Positions 38,301-53,300 of a DNA stretch of 64,000 nucleotides are shown piece after piece (position 1 is the stretch's first letter; each line of letters opens with the position of its first letter). The notes beneath the pieces are model-generated. The model ran no database searches and was not told where the DNA came from. It saw only the letters and a list, made by a program, of their open reading frames with translations. The stretch is from assembly GCA_964035545.1 (NCBI GenBank), contig OZ037765.1:33417004-33481003 (forward strand), read 5' to 3'. The DNA is from Bugula neritina. Its lineage: Eukaryota; Bryozoa; Gymnolaemata; Cheilostomatida; Bugulidae. Made by a program: the position numbers and the translations under genes.

Positions 38301-41300
38301 AGCCTGTATGGTTATTCAGAATCAAACAATTGGTACGATGGTGCTGAAAATATGCTGAAAGATTCGTAGCTAACATCATTGATACTATTAGTTTTGGCCT
38401 TAGACTTCAGCTTCTTCAAAGTTGAACTTAATTTATTTACGCTGCTTGTGATTGTATATCTTAGCCAAATGTTTACTGTTTATACTAATACAGTTTAAAT
38501 ATTACCCAACTTTTATCTTTTGTTGTAGATCCCATAACATTTTTTAAGACCATGCACTCAAAGATGCTGAATAGGAGCACAAAAAAGAATTTGACCGCTA
38601 CAAAACTTTAAATCATGCTGAGACCTTCAGCCTGCAAGCAGGCGCACTCACCACTACATTACAAGCGTCACTGGGTGCTCTCGACACTACACCTCACCCA
38701 CTTCTCAAGAACCCAGCTGCCCATTTTATACTACTTCTTCAGGCTTCCCTGGCCACTCAACTCCTCTTGGAGTACTACCACACTTTACTAACTGCTGGAA
38801 TTAGTTATAAAACTTCCCCCTCCCTCCCCCCTCCCCCCTCCCGTACTTGGGTTACTATCACGGACCTCGGACTTGCACACAGGTGTGCTAACCATTACAC
38901 ACCACAACTGCTCGGTTATCGCTACACTACAGAGCAAGAATGTAATGACACACACTATGGTCTTAGCAGGTTCTGCTAATATTGAGAAAAATTAACTGAA
39001 TTTACAATCGTAGAAAAATTTTGCAAATGTTTATTTTCATGTTTTTTTTCTTATTTTAATCTTTAGAAGTTATTTTTTGTTGCATTTCTTATATTCAACT
39101 ATCATATACAATAAAATCCACATTACTATACTCTCATACTGGTTAGAAGTTATGACAAGTTAGTTCAGAGTGATCAGTAATAATTTTTGCAGAAGCTTAT
39201 TTCCAACGAAAATTAGAGCAGCATGGAACATTTATAAGTTCAGCTTTGAATATAACTTAGTTCAGCATTGAGCATATTTAAGATCATCATTGAATAGAAA
39301 TAAGATCATCATTAAACATATATAATATCACTATTGAGCATAAATAAGATCACCATTGAATATATATAAGCTCACCATTAAACATATATAATATCACTAT
39401 TGAACATAAATAAGATCACTATTAAACATATATAATATCACTATTGAGCATAAATAAGATCACCATTGAAAATATATAAGCTCACCATTGAACATATATA
39501 AGATCACCATTGAACATAATTTGGCTCATTGTGATAAATACAAAGAATCAACTTCACAACTCTTTATATCAACATTGATCTAACATACTATTCACTGTGA
39601 ACAGTACCTGACACTAATTTCTATTCACTGCTGGTCAATTTAGGGATCCAAAAAACGAGAGGTTTTAGTTGTCAGCTTATGTTCACTCTAACACTAATAT
39701 TTCTCTCTGTGTTCAAAAGTATTTTATTTTCTTCACCATCTAACATTGTCTTTTCTGACGGTAACACCTTCATCCTTGACAAATTCCCGTAACTCTCGTA
39801 TGAGTCACACTGGAAGAACACATTACCTACAAGATATATAGTTGGTGTGAGCTGATCATTATCTTCACAGAGCTAGTAGTGTGTGTGTGTGTGTGTGCAA
39901 GAGTGAGATGTTATGTTGGCAATAGATTATAAAGGAGGTAAAGTTTAAAATTCAAAGAGTAGTTAAGGAGGTAAAAAGTTTTAAACAAGCAGCCTGTTCA
40001 GAGAAAAAAAACTCTGCTCTTTTTAATTTGGTAGTTAAAATTTTTGTGATGAATAGAATAAAATTTTCCAAGTTGATGAGCTGCACTATGTGGTCTATAC
40101 TAAATATTCTGCCTCTAAAAGTGAGCTGTGCATCAAAGTTATATATACATATACAGGTATAGCCCATTTAAATAGTGTTATTCTACAACAATGAGTTAAA
40201 GCAGAAATTATTTTGCCAGCTGTGACAATAACCGGCAGTGCTAATTCAGGCAAATTTTCAATGGTTTATGCACCAAGAGGCCACCTGATTGGCTAAGAGT
40301 TCCAGGAGCTCTAGAAGCTATAATGAGCTAATAATATGTGAGACTTAGTAAATGATGGCATATAGTCATATATCAATGGGTTACTAGATATACACCCTCA
40401 TACATATTACTGGAGCTTAAGCTAATTTAGTTGCTGTTAGATTATAGATGCTTGCATAGGTAGATTTTTACATCCCTGACATTATTCTGCTTTTAGCCAA
40501 AAGGATATGGAAATATTGCAGGGCATAATTTCACAGTATCTCGTCCTCAGACATAACACTTATGTACCAATACGAGATACATTACATCATAATTAAATGT
40601 TGTCTATCGGCAAAAATTTTGCAGTAGCCAATCATAGTACTATAACAGGGCAGTCTGAGTGTAGTATCTCGTTTATCGGCATAATTATAATAGCCCGTAG
40701 TTGAAGATGGAGTTGGAAGCTTTTCAAATACCTCCCACATATAATAGCATTTATGCTAGTCCTTAAAACTAAATAAACATTATGGTAGACCAATAATCAT
40801 GAAAGCTCTACTCATTTGTAACTGGAGGATTTGCAGCACCACAATACTAAATTTCTTGCATTGGAGGTGCTTAGGCTGTGTTGTCATAGTTATGTGTACT
40901 TATTGGGGCTTGGTATAAAATTAAACCTGACAATTATAACGATTAAAGTATTATTGCTGTGCTTTCAACTGACCAACTTTGGAGTTATTATCTCGATTCT
41001 TTGTTAGGAATGGTTAGATAATTTCATGCAATAATGAGTTTTGGCTTTATATCATTATAAATATCTACATTGATGGCAGCACTGAGCTAGAATTCTAATA
41101 TCTTTTCAAGCTCATTGGGTGGCAGCTTATCGGCTAAATTTTATGCAGATATTGAATAATGTGGTTTGATAGTTATGCTATATTGTTAGGTTCACAAGCA
41201 TCTTTAAAAAGTTATAATTATTGCGTTGACCATAGGTCAAAAAATTACCTAAAGAGAGGGCAGACAACTCCAAAAGATTGTTTTTGCAGAAGCAAGTAAA

Positions 41301-44300
41301 ATTCAGCTAAACTGAATACTCCAACTGATCAACATTTTCATCTATTGAAATTGAAGAAAAGTTAAATATTATTATACTATTCTAATCATGAATAGGCACA
41401 AGCTAAAAAGATATTTATTTCAAAAAATAGAAAAAGTAAAGTAACACAACAATGTTTGCAAACGCAGACCTAAAAATGTGAATATTCTAGCTTGAAATTA
41501 AGTCTGAAATTCAGACTTCTCTAGGTTGAATTGACTTTAATTGACTCACCAGAAAAAACAATTAATAAAATTATAAAGACAAGCATATAATGAAAAATGT
41601 AGTTCATTAGCAAAACTGGAAGAAAGCACTTTTTTTCTAGAAATTGTTCCATTACATAATACATTTTTGTGCAAATGATATTTTTTAATAAAATGAAACT
41701 GTTGTATTGTTTGGCTAGATGAAGTTTCAAAAGTATTTTTAATATTTTCTCAAATAAAGTAGACATGCACTCCATTTTCACATTTTTTGGCAAAACATAT
41801 GATTGGGATTCAGTAGTCAATCAGTTAAGCTTGACACAAGGAGTTGTCACATCCATCCTAAAGAACAAGACCATCTACAATAACAAACATGGAAAGTACT
41901 TAAAATTACATTTAAGTTTACAATAATCCTTAAAATATATGTTGCCTTCTGCAAATGCTAAATAAAACACGATGTAATGCTATGTTTACTTAGACTAAAT
42001 CTTGCTGACTTACAATGAAATTCATTCATTTCAATTTGAAAATTCCTGTCAATAACTTGACTCTATGCTAACAACTAATTGTAATACCAAAATCACACTG
42101 CTACTTTTAGTTTAGGGAATTTATTTTCATTATTAGTTCAATATTCAGCAGAGGTTTTTCTTTAATGAACAAACAATAGGCATACATGCAGATGAAAGAT
42201 TAGGTCTAGTGAATACTAATTTTGTGCCTAACAAAAAAAATGAAAGACTGCATGAAAAACTAACAACTCTAAAAAATTGCAATTTGAATGAGGCTCAGGC
42301 TTTTAGGTGAGCAAGAGTAACCAGAAGAGCTACTTTAATGGAAGAAATTACTGACTGATTGTGTAGTTGCAGGCTGCATGATGTGTTTTGATTGTCACAA
42401 CCACTTTTGAAAAAGGAAAATCCATTAAATTAAGACTACTGGCAAACAACAGAACGATAAGGAAAAAATACCAAGTAGAAATTCACTTCTCAAAGCAAAC
42501 TGTAGTTAATACATTATAGATGCTTAGAAGAAGCAGGCAATAGTGAATGCTATATAGTGTAGATCAGGATTCTATACAATGACAAGTAAACTGAAATTCC
42601 AGTGCACTTTGAAACTACTTGTAAGAATGGGCTTAGTGCTTTGTAGTGCCTTGAAATTTTTTCAAGTCTAATTGGCACCATGCTATAAGAATTCGCAGAG
42701 AGATGACCCTTTAAACTTTCACTTTAAACTTTAACACCTTCACGATTTTCAGTAAGAAATTCAATTTATCTAGGTCCGAAAATTCACCGAGTTGCATTGC
42801 AAGCCGCTGGTCAAAATGTCTAGTTTGTGATAACTTAATCAGCTGATTTCAGAATAACAATCATTGGGAATGACATCTTCATGTAGATATAGATATTTAT
42901 GCTTATAATTATATCGGCTGCCTTCATCAATCATCGATACTATGCTGCCAAATCAACTAATTAATTACAGTTGGAAACTTCAAAGGGCATTGAATAGCAA
43001 TTAAGCAAGTTATACTTTTAATATTACAAAAAGAACTTATGCATCAATATGATTTAAAATATAGGTGGGCACTCCGCTAGTGATATTAACTGAAACTGGA
43101 ACTTTTTTCATGCAGGAAAAGCAAAAACGCATCTCAACAGAAACCTAAAAATTTCCAGCACACTTTATGCTTTGACAACACGCACACAATAACTTCGTTT
43201 ATGGTACAAACCTTTTTGTTGATTGTTTTCCAACATTTTCACTAGAGCAAAGCCGAAAGAAATTTGGAAACTGCATAATGATGCCAGCCACCGTGGCATC
43301 ATCTTCTCTGGAAAATTATTGACAAATCATCACCCAAAAACTTCAGCAAAGCCTCCATCAATAGTATGTAATACTTTAGGTGAAACTAAAAAGAAAGAGA
43401 CAATATTTTCGTGTAATTTAACCCATCAATAAACGCATCAATAGTTAGTGTGGCCACGGTTTAAACCTCATTAATTTCATGCTATTTAAGGCTTTTACAA
43501 CTTAAAAGATGTAATTCATCTGCAAGAGAAATGTTAGGTATATGAAATGAGTAGAAGTGCAAAAGCAAGCAGGTATTAAGGAAGGAAGAGTTAGTAGGTG
43601 TACTTTGACTTGCGATAAATCAATGTGATACCAGATGTGAATTTTGAGGTGTGTTTACTCCAATCTCACTGAAAAGGTAGAAATAGCTAAATTTACGAGA
43701 CACACAATATTTTATAAAATACTGCACATTCATTAAAACTTTATAAAACTCTAGTGTGAAGGGTGACTCACACTTTTAAACCGTCGATGAGCTAAGTTGT
43801 AAAAGTTTGATGAGAACCTTTTACTCTATAAATTTATGCAATATAAAATACTCTCCACATATTCAACAGCTACGAAGTTTTGTTGAAGATAAACTTCCGC
43901 AACAAATATACAGAAAAAAGCTATTTGAAAGCCAAATTTCATAAGCATATTATAAGAATATTTGTGTTTCATCTTTATAAACAATGATTTAGTCATTTAA
44001 CGGATAACTAATGATTTCACTTTGTTTTTCATTCAATAAAAACTAAGTGTAGTTGGTATTAAAAACAGCTTTCATTTCTCACTTTTTTTCTCACCCTAAT
44101 CTGCGTAGGCAAACAATTGGTTTGTTTCAAACACCACAACAGTAAAGCGTGACAGCATAGCCAGTGGAGAAAACAATCATCTATACTGCTGGATCAGTGG
44201 CAACTTGTGAGTGTGTCAGAGTAGTGTCTTGTTGTGTGACTCTACAAATAAATTATGAATTTGAATATACTACAAAGTTGCAAACATTGTTTTAACAAAA

Positions 44301-47300
44301 CACAGCATTTATTTGATATTATATGTAAAGCTCAAGTTGGTATAATATATATTAAATAAATTTTAGCTTTCCTTTTGGATACTCTGAAACAAAATAAAAA
44401 AATAAACCAAAATTGGGTAAAGCCATGCAAACTAGAGAGAGAAAGGTTAGGAGAGAGGATGGAAGAGAGATGGGGTAGAAGAGAGAAAGGGAGAGAGTCA
44501 GAGAGATAGTGGAAAAGGGAAGAGAGAAAGGTTAGGAGAGAGAGAAGGTGGGAGAGACAGAGGGTGGGAGAGAGGGAGGGTGGGAGAGAGGGAGGGTGGG
44601 AGAGAGGGGGAGAAAGAGAGAGAGGTTGAGTGGAAGGTGTGGGAGAAAGAGACAGAGAGAGGAGTGAGAGAGCTTCCAAACTGACACCATTGACTTAAAA
44701 AATGTTGATAAAAACTGCAGCAAGTCTTTAAAAATGTTGCTAGCAAGTTCAAAGCTCACTATAACTTTCAAAATCAATAAAATGTCAAGTTCAAAAAACT
44801 CATTTGCGAGCAAAAAATAGTTACAGAGACAACCAGGTATTGATTGGGCAAGAGCCAGCTAATAGGAGTACCTTTTTAGATAAACTGCATGCAGGCACAG
44901 TGAGATAGCATCGGTGAGTTGTGTCTTCATTTTAATTTCCTAAAAATGAACATAAACAAATGCTAGTAATGAAAGTTTTCAGGGTTATTAAGGGTGCAAT
45001 TTTATCACTAAACATCATAGCAATTGCAAAAATTGCTCAGTACAAATTTAAGAAAAATTTCTTTCATCCATTACATAATACCCGAAATCAAATCCATTTA
45101 TTCAATTCATCAAGCTGAAAAACCAAGAATAATCAGAAAGACAGTAAAATCACTTTCTAGTAAAAAACAGCTTTAGATCATAATTGTTGGGTTCAGCTCT
45201 TAAGCTAAGACACCGATGCACTGAAATACGAAAAAGATCAGCATACTTTTGACTGTCACAAAATTTATTTTACGTGCAACAGACATTTTAAGGTCACCCG
45301 CCACCCGCGCAGGACCACGTTGGTGAAAGGTGACCAGATATTTTAAGTTCAATCAAAATCAAGCATAGTTCATCGTCATATTGCTTACTGCTTAATGCTG
45401 CAGCTTATTTTTGCTTACCAAGTTTCTTTCTGCAGAATAATTGTAGCTAGCTTCTCGATTTGCCATCTTTATTCCAGTCCAGGTTCAAATGACATCTTGA
45501 TCGTTGCAAATATCCATGCAAGCTAAAAAATATTTATCAATCAGTACAACAACAGAAATACTTACAATGATCCAAATATTACTATTACATTACTATAACA
45601 TTACACAGTAACACTATGTTTATAATTGTAATACGGAAGCATGACTTTGTGGTAGTTTGATATGCTATAGCAAAAGGTAGAAAAATCAACTGAAAAACCG
45701 ACAGAAATAATCAAGTACAATTAACTAAAGTAAATAAACTTACTGAATAGTAAATATTTTACTATACTTAGTGAATTGATTTACTTCCACTAGGTTTACT
45801 TTCATGATTAAATGCTTCTGTCTATTTTCCAGTTTATAGGAATATATTAAAAGTGAAACCAATTATAATTACTATTACCTTATCTAGTTTTGACTATATA
45901 TTTTTCACAAATATAAACATAGTTATATGCGTATTCCTATTGTGACTGCAGATACCATTGCGGTAACTGAAATCAAACTTCATTCTACTTCAAGTTTCAA
46001 ACATTGTCCCAGTTCAAAGACTAACAAGTAAATAATTAATAACTGTGAAAGCTCCAATAAGTTACTTCATTATTAAATAAGATACAACTGATTCTACTGT
46101 ATATGATACTATGGTATCTGTATTAAATTAAAACATAATTATGAAAATCAAAAGTTGTATTTTGAGCACTTATATTATAGTAATTAAATTAACAGCTTAA
46201 AATAGGCACATTAAACCATGATTGGAATTTTTATCCACTTATCTTTATAATTATATTTATTCTTTATTCTGAAAGTTGACCCAACACTGGTAACAAAACT
46301 AAAAGTAATTGATTAAGTATGATTTATTCTTACACACTTTACCATTATATTTAGTCTTCCTGACTTTCAGTCTGTCATAGTGATTACTACTATATGAAAA
46401 TGACTTTGACTTAGGAGTCATAATTATAGTCACAGTGTTGATAAGTCAACAGTGTAGGATTAACACAGCACTAGACTAGTACTACCTCCAGCTTTCAAGT
46501 TTATGTTAGGGTACCTCTAAGACTAAAGAGTAACCCTAATAATGTAAGCAAAGAGCAGTGAGTAATAAGCATGCTATTCAACTTCAAGTTTCACTAGTAC
46601 TATAACCAATACCACATGTATTTTAATAAAATTATGTAGCTGGTGAGTGAACTATAAAATTAAATAGGGATCAAACTTTGAGCAATATTAATAGAAATAA
46701 TATTAGGACAGAGGTTTCCAATTATTAGTATGTGAAACCAAAGGGGAATGGATAACTACTATTAGTATTATTACATTTACTTTATATTTAGTTTTACCAG
46801 TTCGTATTATGATTATCTTACTTTGAATTGTAAAGTATAATAATTATAATATTCATAGTAGTATATTTATATTAGTAATTAATATGTATATTAGTAAAAA
46901 CATTTGTTTTAAGTTGCTTGTTTATTAAATTATTCTAAATCCTAATAACGATAATCTTAATATTAGTGATAATCATTATGCTCATCACTGTCCCCAAGTG
47001 CTATCAGTATGACCATCGCAATGTGAACCTAGACGTGAATGTAAAAAGGCACTGCAAAACAGAACATGGGACGGAGGCAGATATCCATACCATAATACAA
47101 ATATCAATATTGAATTTGATAATCATAATTATTATACAAATATAATGATAATAACTACAATGATCAAAAATAAATAATACCAAAGAGTTTTCGAATTACT
47201 GTTCATAAAATCAAATATCACATTTATAAAGATATAATCATATCTATTATTAAATTTAAGTCAATTATACTAATAGCAATAGTAATATAAATAGAAAAAA

Positions 47301-50300
47301 GAATCATTGACCAGGAGTAGGTGCAAAATAAAAGTCAATTTTAAGACAAAGAGTAAGAAAAATACTAAATCGATATTTAAAATTACTTATTTTTAATCTT
47401 AGTCACTTACAGTCAGTCTTAGTTTAATTTTTACTACTAAGTCTTTAATTTCAAGTTCATTTTGACAATAAACTTGAAGACTTTAACTAAGAATATGTAT
47501 AATTCAAAATTCCAAACTGGTACAAGTAAAAGTTGCTACTGAAGCTTTGTAATATTATTTTAAATTATTGGTATGATAGCATTATATTTTGATTCATAGC
47601 AATACTGATAGTGACAATTTCAAACATACCCATACCATTACTGTTACAGTTTAAGTTACTATTGCCATTGTGATTGCCGGTAATGAGTAAATATAACTTA
47701 AATTTATATGACTATTACTATTAATATTAGTATTACTATCACTTTCAGTACCGGTCTAGTATCAGTATCACCTTAATTCAAAATCAATGTATAATTTATC
47801 AAATTACTTTTATATTATCATTTATCAATAATAGGTCTATCACTATGATATTATCATGATATTGATTTTTAATTTAAACATAATAAAATCATAGGTATAA
47901 TCATAATGATAATCATAATCATAATGCTTAATTTTACTTTTAGTTCAGGTTCAACGATTTAAGAGTAAGTGAAAGTTACTATAACTATTGCCATTGTGAT
48001 TGCTAGAAATAAGTAAATATAATTACATTTATATGACTATTACTATTACCAACACTCAGACTTACTCGGACTCACTCTGTCTCTAACTCTAAGTCTGAGT
48101 CTCACTCCATCAGAGTGAGAGTGACACTGAATTACTATAACTATTATTATTAGTATTAGTATTAGTATTAGCAAAATATATCAACCTTATGATTATCTTA
48201 TTAGTTATTACAATATGTTCGGCATTGATGTTGAACTAAAAATATTAATAGTTATTACAATCACAATGACATTGAGTGATTGACAATGCCAATATCAATA
48301 TGATCAAAGACAAATGATTCCAAGCAGTTTGAGTTGAAGGTAAGTTATAAGTTGAAGTAGTACGTAAGTGGTAGTTGATACTGATACTATCAGTGATAGG
48401 TCTATACTCCATACCAATGAACTCAATAATATTACCTATATATTACCATAAATTATATTACTATTAGTATTACCTATAATTAAAATATTATATTATTTCT
48501 TTTCCAGCTCAGTGCTTTATACCCTCTACTTAGTCTAATGCCGCGCGCATGACGAGAATGTGAGGTGAAGGTCACTCACAGCTAAAATCGCCAAGGATCT
48601 GTAATCCATCACTAGTAGTAGTAGTTCTAGTAGTCGTACTACCAGTAATCTGGCTTCGCTATGGCACTACGAATTGAATGTTGACAAGACGCATGCATGT
48701 TTGCTGTTAGTAAACTAATTTTTACTGAATTTTAATCATGCTAAGCTGCAACCTATTTTCTAATGAAATAATATAATTATATTCAATAATAATATAATAA
48801 ATATAATAATTATCATTATAATATTTTATCATTTAATTTTATAACTTTTACTTTTAGTTTTAGTATTTTGGTTTTACATCAAAATTTACATCATTATGAT
48901 TATCATTATGATTACAAAATGAAAATAATTATCATTAATCATTACCTTTTAATTTATGATTATAATTAATGTTCGAATTACCACAATTACAATCATAATG
49001 ATAATGGCATAATGCCAATGATAATCACAATCGTAACACTAATAATAATAGTAATAGTCAAACTCAAGGATTGAGCCAATGATTCAGATTGTCTAAATTT
49101 AATTAATTAAATTTCAGCCTTGGGTTTAACTTTACAGTTCACAATTTTATTTTACATTACGACTGAGAGTCACAGTAAGACTAAGAAAAAGAGTAAGTCA
49201 TACCTTTCTTGCAGTTATTTTCAAAGTTTGTAGTTGTACTAGTACAGTAGTAGACCTAGTAGTAGTACTAGTAGTAGTAGTAGTAACAGTACTATTAGTA
49301 GTAGTAGTAGTAGTACTAGTACTAGTAGCAGTACTAGTACTAGTTGTAGTACTAGTATCAGTTGTAGTAGTAATAGGACTGCGATCTTAGATGTAAGTCT
49401 AATGAAATACGAATAATAATAGTATAAGTATAACTTTTACATATTTAGTTTTACTATAAGTGTAAATATAATGAGTAATAGTAAAACTCAAAGTATATAC
49501 ATTAACTCAGTTTAGCATTAATGATAAAATATAATAATTATAATAGAGTAATATGATCACCATTACGATTATAATTAAAATTCTTAGTAACACTTTTATG
49601 ATACTCAGTTTAATTTATTAATATTAAACATTAGTTTGGCTACCACAAATAACTAATAAGTGCTACTATAGGTAACTGTAAAGATAAGTATAAATTTAAC
49701 TATAACATAGACTATCAGCAATAATAATATATCATATTGGTATTAAACTATATATGGATAATGCAAATCATAGATCATACCTCATGATAATTATTCCTAA
49801 TGATCTTACTTTTTATATGCTGATGCTAATAAGTAGTAATTTTAAATTTGATAACTCATGAATGATGAATAAGATAACAAGAATAATACTGGACCTAGTA
49901 ATACTATTAGTCCTACTACTATAATTTTATTATCTTATATGTGTAATACGCTTCTTTTAGTAACACTGCTGGTCAAAGTTAGTGTTAATCATATTTATAG
50001 TTAAATGTTGAAGGAATAAATTAGTTCATAACATAAACATTGCACTATGTGAATATGAAATTTAATATGAATATCCCAATTACACTTGCTGTTGCTCTTT
50101 AGAGACTAGAGTTATAACTTATAACTATGATATAATAATGAATACCATTATTTCAACTAATCATATTACTCAGCTAATGTTAATGATAACTGTAAGTATA
50201 AAAACCATTACGGTTATAGGTATCACTGACTAATATTATTAATAATATAATCATTCGTTTTATACTTGTACCTATATTTATATTTATATTTATACCTATT

Positions 50301-53300
50301 TTTATACTTATGATCATATCTATACTTTCACGTATGCTTGTACATTTTACTCATAGTATCAGGTTGGCAATCGAAAAGTCATAATCGATATGCTAATCTA
50401 ATGATAGAACCAACTGCACTAATATAGTTGTATATTATTATTATTGTTGATTGACCGTAGTTTTTTAGCTGGTGTAACCTTTTACCATTGGCCTAGTTAT
50501 ACTAGGCTGAAATGGATAGAACTTTCCTCAGGATGTGAGCTTATCCTGATCCTAGTAAGGGTGTCTGCTGAATTAATGAGCATTTGTTTTCAGCTACTCC
50601 AAGTAGTGTCAGCCAGTCTACAATCTTGTATAAAGCTCCAAAGGCTCCAGTTACAACGGGATGACTTTTTTGATGTTTTCCAAAGGCGAGTTTATTCTAG
50701 TGCTAAATTCTGATATTTTCCTAACTTTTCGAATTTTTTTCTTTTACTCTGTAGTTAACAGGGACTGTGATATCAATTATCGTTGTTTCAGCATTATGCT
50801 TGTCAACTACTAATGTATCGGGTCTCCTAACTTTGATGACTACGTCAGTGTGTATGTTAAAATCTTACAAGGTTTTTACATTATCATTTTCCAGTACTGG
50901 TTCTGCTTGATGGCCGTACCAATTCTTACTTTTCTGAAACCCACGAAGTTCACACAACTACTATTGAAATTATCAATGCCAAAAGGTTGTGTTTTTTCTT
51001 ATATTCTCCTTCTGCTACCTACTCAAACTCACTCAATACGTGCATCGAAGTTTTGTCTCTTGCGTTACACATTCCACACTTCTTGCTACCCTGTTCTCTC
51101 ATCATAGCCACTTTATAATTTCTAGTAGTGAATAGTTGATCTTGCGCAGCTGTCAGCAGTCCTTCTGTTTCCTTTTTCAGCCAACCATACTTCAACCAGT
51201 TCCAGGAAAATGCTTTCATGTCTTCCACCATTTTGATGTATTGACCACGTGAAGCTTTTCTTTACACTCATCAGTTCTTTCTATCACTTTATCATTATTT
51301 AGTTCTACCGCCGTTTTGTCTTTTAGGAAGGTATTCAGTGTGGTGTTTCTATCAGTCTATGTTTTATTTATGTAATCTGACATGCTGCAGTTTTCAATCT
51401 TTATGCATTTTTCAGTTGACATCATTCTTCTACCGCCTTCCCTTCTGCTAAAATACAGCCTGCCTACATCTGCTCTCGTATAGGGTGCACGGTTTGTTGT
51501 CATTAGCTTCCTTGTTTTTCAGTCCATATTTTTTAGCTCATGAAACAGTTCAGTCAAGTATTCTAGCTGTGTAATGCACCGCTGTTACTGCCCATGTGTT
51601 TATTGCTTTGATTGTGTTCTCACCATTCAGTTTTGAATCCAGAACTTTTCTTATTTGTTTGTAGTACTCCTTGATCTTGTTTTTCATTTCATATATTTGT
51701 ATTCTATCAATCTCAAGAACTCCTAGATATTTATACGGCTTCTCACCCAGATCTTTGATTACCTGTTCATCAGGCAAACTGATTCCTGTGTCCTTGATTT
51801 TCTTTCCCTTTCTCATAACCAGTGTGGCACATTTTTTAATCCAAATTTCATTTCTATGTACCTTGTGAAGATCCCGGCAGTGTTTACCAAAGCTTCCAGT
51901 TCTGACTTTGATTTCCTATTTACCTTCAGGTCATCCACATATAGGAGATGGTTTGTTTTCTGTCTCGTCGAAATTTGCATCATTGAGCCGCTTCTGTCAT
52001 GCGAATCGGTAGTTGGAGAAAAGGGATAGAGATAAAGAGTCTCCTTGGAAAATTCTTAGTTTGATCTTTATTTCTCCTATCTTTTCTTCCAGGTATTTCA
52101 GTTGTGTTTTCCAGGTTTCATGCTTTTTCTTATCAACCTTATGACATTAATTGCTATTCCAGTTGTTTGCATCGTTTCTAAGATCTAATTTCCTTGTCTT
52201 TACATATGCTCCAATTTGTTGCTAACTTTATTTAGTCATTCTGCATTGGTATTATTTTTAGTTGGCTGACCCCATATATTTTATCAGAATGCTTTTGATT
52301 TCCTTGTCAGGTGCCTCTTTAGATGTACATTCATTTCCTCGTAATTCTTGATAAAAGCGCTTATCATTGTAAACATTGTGTTCTGATTATATTGATCAAC
52401 TCATTCTGTATACCTGTTTATCTTCTGGCTTACAGCTCTCAGGTTTTGCTTCAGTTTTTCAATCACAACACCACACTCTTTGTTCTTTATCCTATATTTT
52501 TCTTCAACCATTCTTCTCAATGAATCATTGTAAGCTCTACTTTTTCACTCTTCTATTTTACTTAAGTCTGATCTAATTTCTTTTTATTTCTTCTGCAGCC
52601 GTATTTTCCATACTTGTACATTGTCAGTTTTTCTTTTTCCTTTTTGTTACACACTTGTTCTGTTACTATTTTTCGCACAAGCCATGGTGGTGTTATTAAG
52701 CTCAATGGTATTAATAATCTCAACACAGTTTAGCACGTCATTAATCTGTTTTACTGCCTGTAGTAATTTGACCCTCTCAATGTGCCTAAGGGCTCATAGT
52801 GTTGGTCGATCATTAGATAGTTTGTTATGCTCATTTATAATTTTTCTACTAACACTTTTTCTACCTCTGAACTAGGTACTCTTAAAATTCTCATGGCTGA
52901 TTTATATGCTATCTCATGTTGTACTATAACATCCTCTATTTGCAAATTTAGCTCTTCATTATCTTCTTCACCAATTGATGTGCCTAGTTCTTGCAAGGTT
53001 CCTTCTTCAATCTTATGGAGTTCTTCTTCCATAAAATGCTTGTGTTTCTTCATAGTTCTTGCTTAATCCGCTAGTCTCTATTCGCTGATGTTAAACTCTC
53101 CTCTGTTTTCCAGCGTTTGCACATTCTTTTTAAATAATTCTTTGATCCGGGTCTACAGAGCTCATACATTGTTTTTCTATAACCTCTCAATTTGGGTGTA
53201 CTTTTGAAGTAGCATTCCATGACAACTTTGTTGTCTTCTCTTGAATATCTTCTTCTAGTTGTGCCAGTAACGGGTTGACGGCCGTAGGTTGCCTGGTCCT

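Noticed and set aside
44332-44813. Overlapping Ser/Leu/Pro-rich ORFs on the minus strand
   Set aside because: Product of the purine-rich GAGAGGGAGGG tract; all three frames are open for the same reason.
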